Assembly: GCA_013821605.1 (NCBI GenBank)
Contig: JACDGP010000020.1
Coordinates: forward strand, 1-55,226
Source: Herpetosiphonaceae bacterium
GTDB taxonomy: Bacteria; Chloroflexota; Chloroflexia; Chloroflexales; Kallotenuaceae
DNA length: 55,226 bases
Reading direction: 5' to 3'
The notes beneath the pieces are model-generated. The model did no database searches. It worked only from the letters and a program-made list of their open reading frames with translations, and was not told where the DNA came from. Every line of letters starts with the position of its first letter. Positions within the stretch are counted from its first letter, which is position 1. Positions 52,468-55,226 of the stretch are shown in pieces. The translations under genes and the position numbers were made by a program.

Positions 52468-54063
52468 ATGAGCATGAAGGATAAAGCAGTGCCTGAACTA
52501 GAAACCAGTAATATAGTTGCCGCAGGCTCCACGGAAACGCGTCGCCAAGTCGTTCTTTTACTGCATGGCATTAGGACTCAGGGCGATTGGCAAGAGATGG
52601 TTGTGGAGCACCTTGAGGAAGGTGACTCTATCATCGTGCTCCCAATCCGTTTTGAATATCTTGACCTCTTGAAGTTCTGGTTTCCATTTTTTACGAGAGA
52701 GCGTGCAATCAGACGAGTATTGAGAGAAGTTCGAACTGCTAAAGACAAATATCGGGACTATAACCTATCAATAATTGCTCATAGTTTTGGGACATATGCA
52801 GTTGCAAGAATACTTCAGGACAATCCTGACATTGAAATTTTCCGGCTCATCCTTTGTGGGTCAATCATACCGCGTGGATTTCGTTGGGATCTTCTGAGAG
52901 GACGACTTCGATCCGTTGCTATCAATGATTGTGGAACACGAGATATATGGCCGGTGCTAGCTCAATCGACAACGTGGGGATATGGTGCCTCTGGAATATT
53001 CGGTTTTGGCACAGTTCCCGTCCGTGACCGCTTTCACGACTATGCCCACAGTGATTACTTCAATGTTGATTTCGTAGAGCGGTTTTGGGCTCCATTCATA
53101 AAACGAGGCGAAATTGTTCGGACCGAGTATGAGAGTCGTAGACCGCCGTCACCGTGGTGGATGTCGCTTCTCAGCATTGTCCCCTTTAAGTATCTAATAA
53201 CCCTATCCGCTATAGCTCTGATCCTGACTCAGTTTTTTTTGCGATCCTACCAGTGTACAGTACCAAGTTTTCTTAACAGCCTTAGCGCGAGGGATCAAGT
53301 AGGCAATGAAGGTACAATTGATGTGTTTCAATTAAAGTCCAATGACACGATACGTATCGAAAGCGGCAAGTACGACGAAGATCTAAGACTCTGGTTTCAA
53401 GTAATGAGGCCCGACGGTGTTACAGGCTGGGTTCCCAGTTCTCCTTTAAGAAACGGAAAGCAACTTGGTGAACTGAACTGCAATTTTAGGTATAGTTCAG
53501 TGTTTGACCCCAATCAGCCTCGGGATATCAGGAATTTCCTTGCTTACGGTCCACCTATGGCTACACCTAAACCAACACCTACATTGACAGCTGTGCCCAC
53601 ACTGACACCAACCGCCCAACTTCCCTCACCAACCTCAACCATTACGCCCTTATCCCCGACCCTAACGCGCACTGCAGTTCCGAGCTCCCCTCCGCTAGTA
53701 CCAAGCCAAACTGCAAAGCCAATGTTACAGTCTATAGCTGTAATTACTCCGCAGCATGGGGCAGCCATTAGAGTTCAGGCTGCATCTCTAGCAGCTACTT
53801 ATGATCCAAATGAATATCAATGGTTATTATTGGAAAATGGGGCACCGGTGCCCTTCGATACAATGAAGAGCTTTGAGATAGGCAAAGATGATGGAGTACC
53901 GGGGCTTCCGGTAGTAATTATTTTGCTAGATAGCCGAGTCGTCAATCAACGCATTGCAGCAAGCTGGATTAAGCCGGTTAAAATATGGGGAAAGGAAGAA
54001 TCGTCGGGGCAGCTTCATTCGATCAACCTCGCTGAGGTGAAGCGAATTGAATTTCAGCGGTAA
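52468..54063 (+). CDS. Alpha/beta-hydrolase membrane protein with SH3-like and Pro/Thr-rich parts
   Basis: A 531-residue protein. Residues 25-215 resemble an alpha/beta hydrolase: VVLLLHGIRTQGDWQEM, nucleophile S106 in SIIAHSFGTYAVAR, and a possible His in RFHDYAHSDYF (near 194). One transmembrane helix lies at about 240-262 (YLITLSAIALILTQFFL). Residues 270-345 look like a bacterial SH3 domain (WFQVMRPDGVTGWVPSSPL). A Pro/Thr-rich linker (about 367-425) and a C-terminal domain of unknown type follow. The hydrolase part would be cytoplasmic and the SH3 part outside. Base composition is clearly more AT-rich than the surroundings, suggesting transfer. Confidence 0.75.
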   Translation: MSMKDKAVPELETSNIVAAGSTETRRQVVLLLHGIRTQGDWQEMVVEHLEEGDSIIVLPIRFEYLDLLKFWFPFFTRERAIRRVLREVRTAKDKYRDYNLSIIAHSFGTYAVARILQDNPDIEIFRLILCGSIIPRGFRWDLLRGRLRSVAINDCGTRDIWPVLAQSTTWGYGASGIFGFGTVPVRDRFHDYAHSDYFNVDFVERFWAPFIKRGEIVRTEYESRRPPSPWWMSLLSIVPFKYLITLSAIALILTQFFLRSYQCTVPSFLNSLSARDQVGNEGTIDVFQLKSNDTIRIESGKYDEDLRLWFQVMRPDGVTGWVPSSPLRNGKQLGELNCNFRYSSVFDPNQPRDIRNFLAYGPPMATPKPTPTLTAVPTLTPTAQLPSPTSTITPLSPTLTRTAVPSSPPLVPSQTAKPMLQSIAVITPQHGAAIRVQAASLAATYDPNEYQWLLLENGAPVPFDTMKSFEIGKDDGVPGLPVVIILLDSRVVNQRIAASWIKPVKIWGKEESSGQLHSINLAEVKRIEFQR

Positions 54064-54406
54064 AACGATGGTCAGGCCACGAGAAATGATGGAGCTTCTT
54101 GGCGCTAAAGTACGTAAAGGACAACAAGACGCGAACTAGGTTGACGCTGCATGTGGCTTAGTTTTGGAGGTGAAGTGCGGTTAGGATACAGCGCTTCGAA
54201 TCTAGAATGGGATCTGCTCCAGCACACGAGTGGAAGTCAAAGGTTGTCGTTCTTTCAGCAACCGACTAAGAGCAACTGGCGTGCTGTGGTCACATCAACG
54301 AGTCATTCAACCGTACTTTAGCTAATCTCGATTACATGCAGTTCCCCTCGCCCACCAAATGGGACCTTCAAGGAGTAGTGCAAAACTGATGTTTTGTTAT
54401 TATCCC
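54064..54406. other. AT-rich intergenic stretch at island edge
   Basis: No gene could be supported in these 343 bases. The only structure seen is the 25-bp repeat at 54352-54376, 30 bases before the comM duplication begins. Confidence 0.4.
54352..54376. repeat. 25-bp direct repeat, right copy
   Basis: The partner of 52269-52293, with 2 mismatches. It ends 30 bases before the start of the comM fragment. Confidence 0.55.
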
Positions 54407-54877
<471 letters not shown>

Positions 54878-54884
54878 AGGGACA

Positions 54885-54987
54885 ATGAAAGCAATGAGAT
54901 TCTCGCGTCACGCTCGACCACTTGTTGACGAACGTGATACTCAGGAAGCGGAAGAACAGATTGAGGTTGATAACCTTATGCCTGTTA
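54885..54987 (+). pseudogene. Fused remnant of DUF4258 and DUF2283 genes
   Basis: ATG at 54885 begins MKAMRFSRHARPLVDERDTQEAEEQ, a diverged copy of the first codons of the DUF4258 gene (48366). At GGAAG it jumps to QIEVDNLMPV, the end of the DUF2283 gene. In the intact copy GGAAG occurs at 48431 and 48811, so a 380-base deletion between these short repeats explains the fusion. The open frame continues to 55055 into the antisense of nth and is not a likely gene. Confidence 0.8.
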
Positions 54988-55226
54988 TCTATCCTTCCCC
55001 ATCACTTTACGCCCGTAATCACAGATCCGCAGTAGCGGGCACTGATCGCACTTAGGACTTGACCAGGTACAGATGCGTTGGCCATGTCGTAAGGTATCGA
55101 CGTGGAAGTTATACAGGATCTGTGGATCATGTGGCAAGAGTGCCAGCAGCAGCGCATGAGCAGCGGTTGGATCGACCTTGGGGCCGATCAAGCCAACGCG
55201 CTGCGAGACGCGATGGACATGCGTGT
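54985..55226 (-). CDS. nth: Endonuclease III, C-terminal part
   Basis: The frame enters from the right edge, reading THVHRVSQRVGL then IGPKVDPTAAHALLLALLP, the family region that follows the catalytic Asp (VDTHVHR). The C-terminus has the [4Fe-4S] cluster loop ICTWSSPKCDQCPLLRICDYG with spacing C-x6-C-x2-C-x5-C, as in Nth/MutY. It is a DNA glycosylase/AP lyase removing oxidised pyrimidines. About 80 residues are in the window; the helix-hairpin-helix and catalytic Lys lie beyond it. Confidence 0.92.
   Translation of the reverse strand, partial: THVHRVSQRVGLIGPKVDPTAAHALLLALLPHDPQILYNFHVDTLRHGQRICTWSSPKCDQCPLLRICDYGRKVMGKDR

Overview
The window is GC-rich, densely coded DNA with short intergenic gaps. 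No rRNA or tRNA gene was recognised. The gene mix suggests a member of the Chloroflexota: an EF-P with arginine at the tip loop, many beta-propeller and BNR-type secreted proteins, a very large CHAT/ATPase/TPR protein, a complex-I-like membrane module and simple heptamer repeats between genes. This is a judgement from gene content only; no marker gene was compared.

Layout. 2-3778 (+): nucleotide-sugar genes (a mannose-1-phosphate guanylyltransferase cut by the left edge, a second sugar nucleotidyltransferase, a phosphohexomutase) and aroQ. 3821-5731 (+): a PhoB/PhoR-like two-component pair. 5742-13307 (-): a 2521-residue membrane protein with CHAT protease, P-loop ATPase and TPR-like parts. 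13541-18525: a secreted propeller, a DUF3052-DUF5655-like protein, a mannonate dehydratase and an antitoxin/PIN pair whose toxin is cut by an ISKra4-like transposase remnant. 18631-25405 (+): housekeeping genes (Xaa-Pro peptidase, efp, accB, xseA, xseB), a membrane protein, a secreted SGNH hydrolase and a methyltransferase.

25419-32011 (-) is a tight five-gene operon: SDR dehydrogenase, alpha/beta hydrolase, a GMC oxidoreductase fused to a gluconate-dehydrogenase-subunit-3-like domain, a GH1 glycosidase and an orphan histidine kinase. A perfect 11-bp inverted repeat abuts its first ribosome-binding site. After a secreted protein and a small gene with a GTGAA repeat cluster comes a seven-gene operon, 33997-40845 (-). 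It encodes a hydrogenase-4/complex-I-like membrane complex plus a response regulator. The large subunit appears to lack one of the four [NiFe] cysteines, and the antiporter-like subunits appear to lack the usual proton-channel lysines. It is my best candidate for an undescribed system.

40909-48358 holds rlmN, ppk2, a secreted BNR-repeat protein preceded by a promoter, a terminator-like leader and a 51-codon leader ORF, a membrane-anchored pentapeptide-repeat protein and comM/yifB. From 48366 the DNA becomes an accessory island of toxin/antitoxin-like genes, a PQQ-type propeller and an AT-rich alpha/beta-hydrolase membrane protein. The island ends at 54407-54987 with a second, broken copy of the comM 3' end and of the two small genes after it. 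The window closes inside nth (endonuclease III) on the minus strand.
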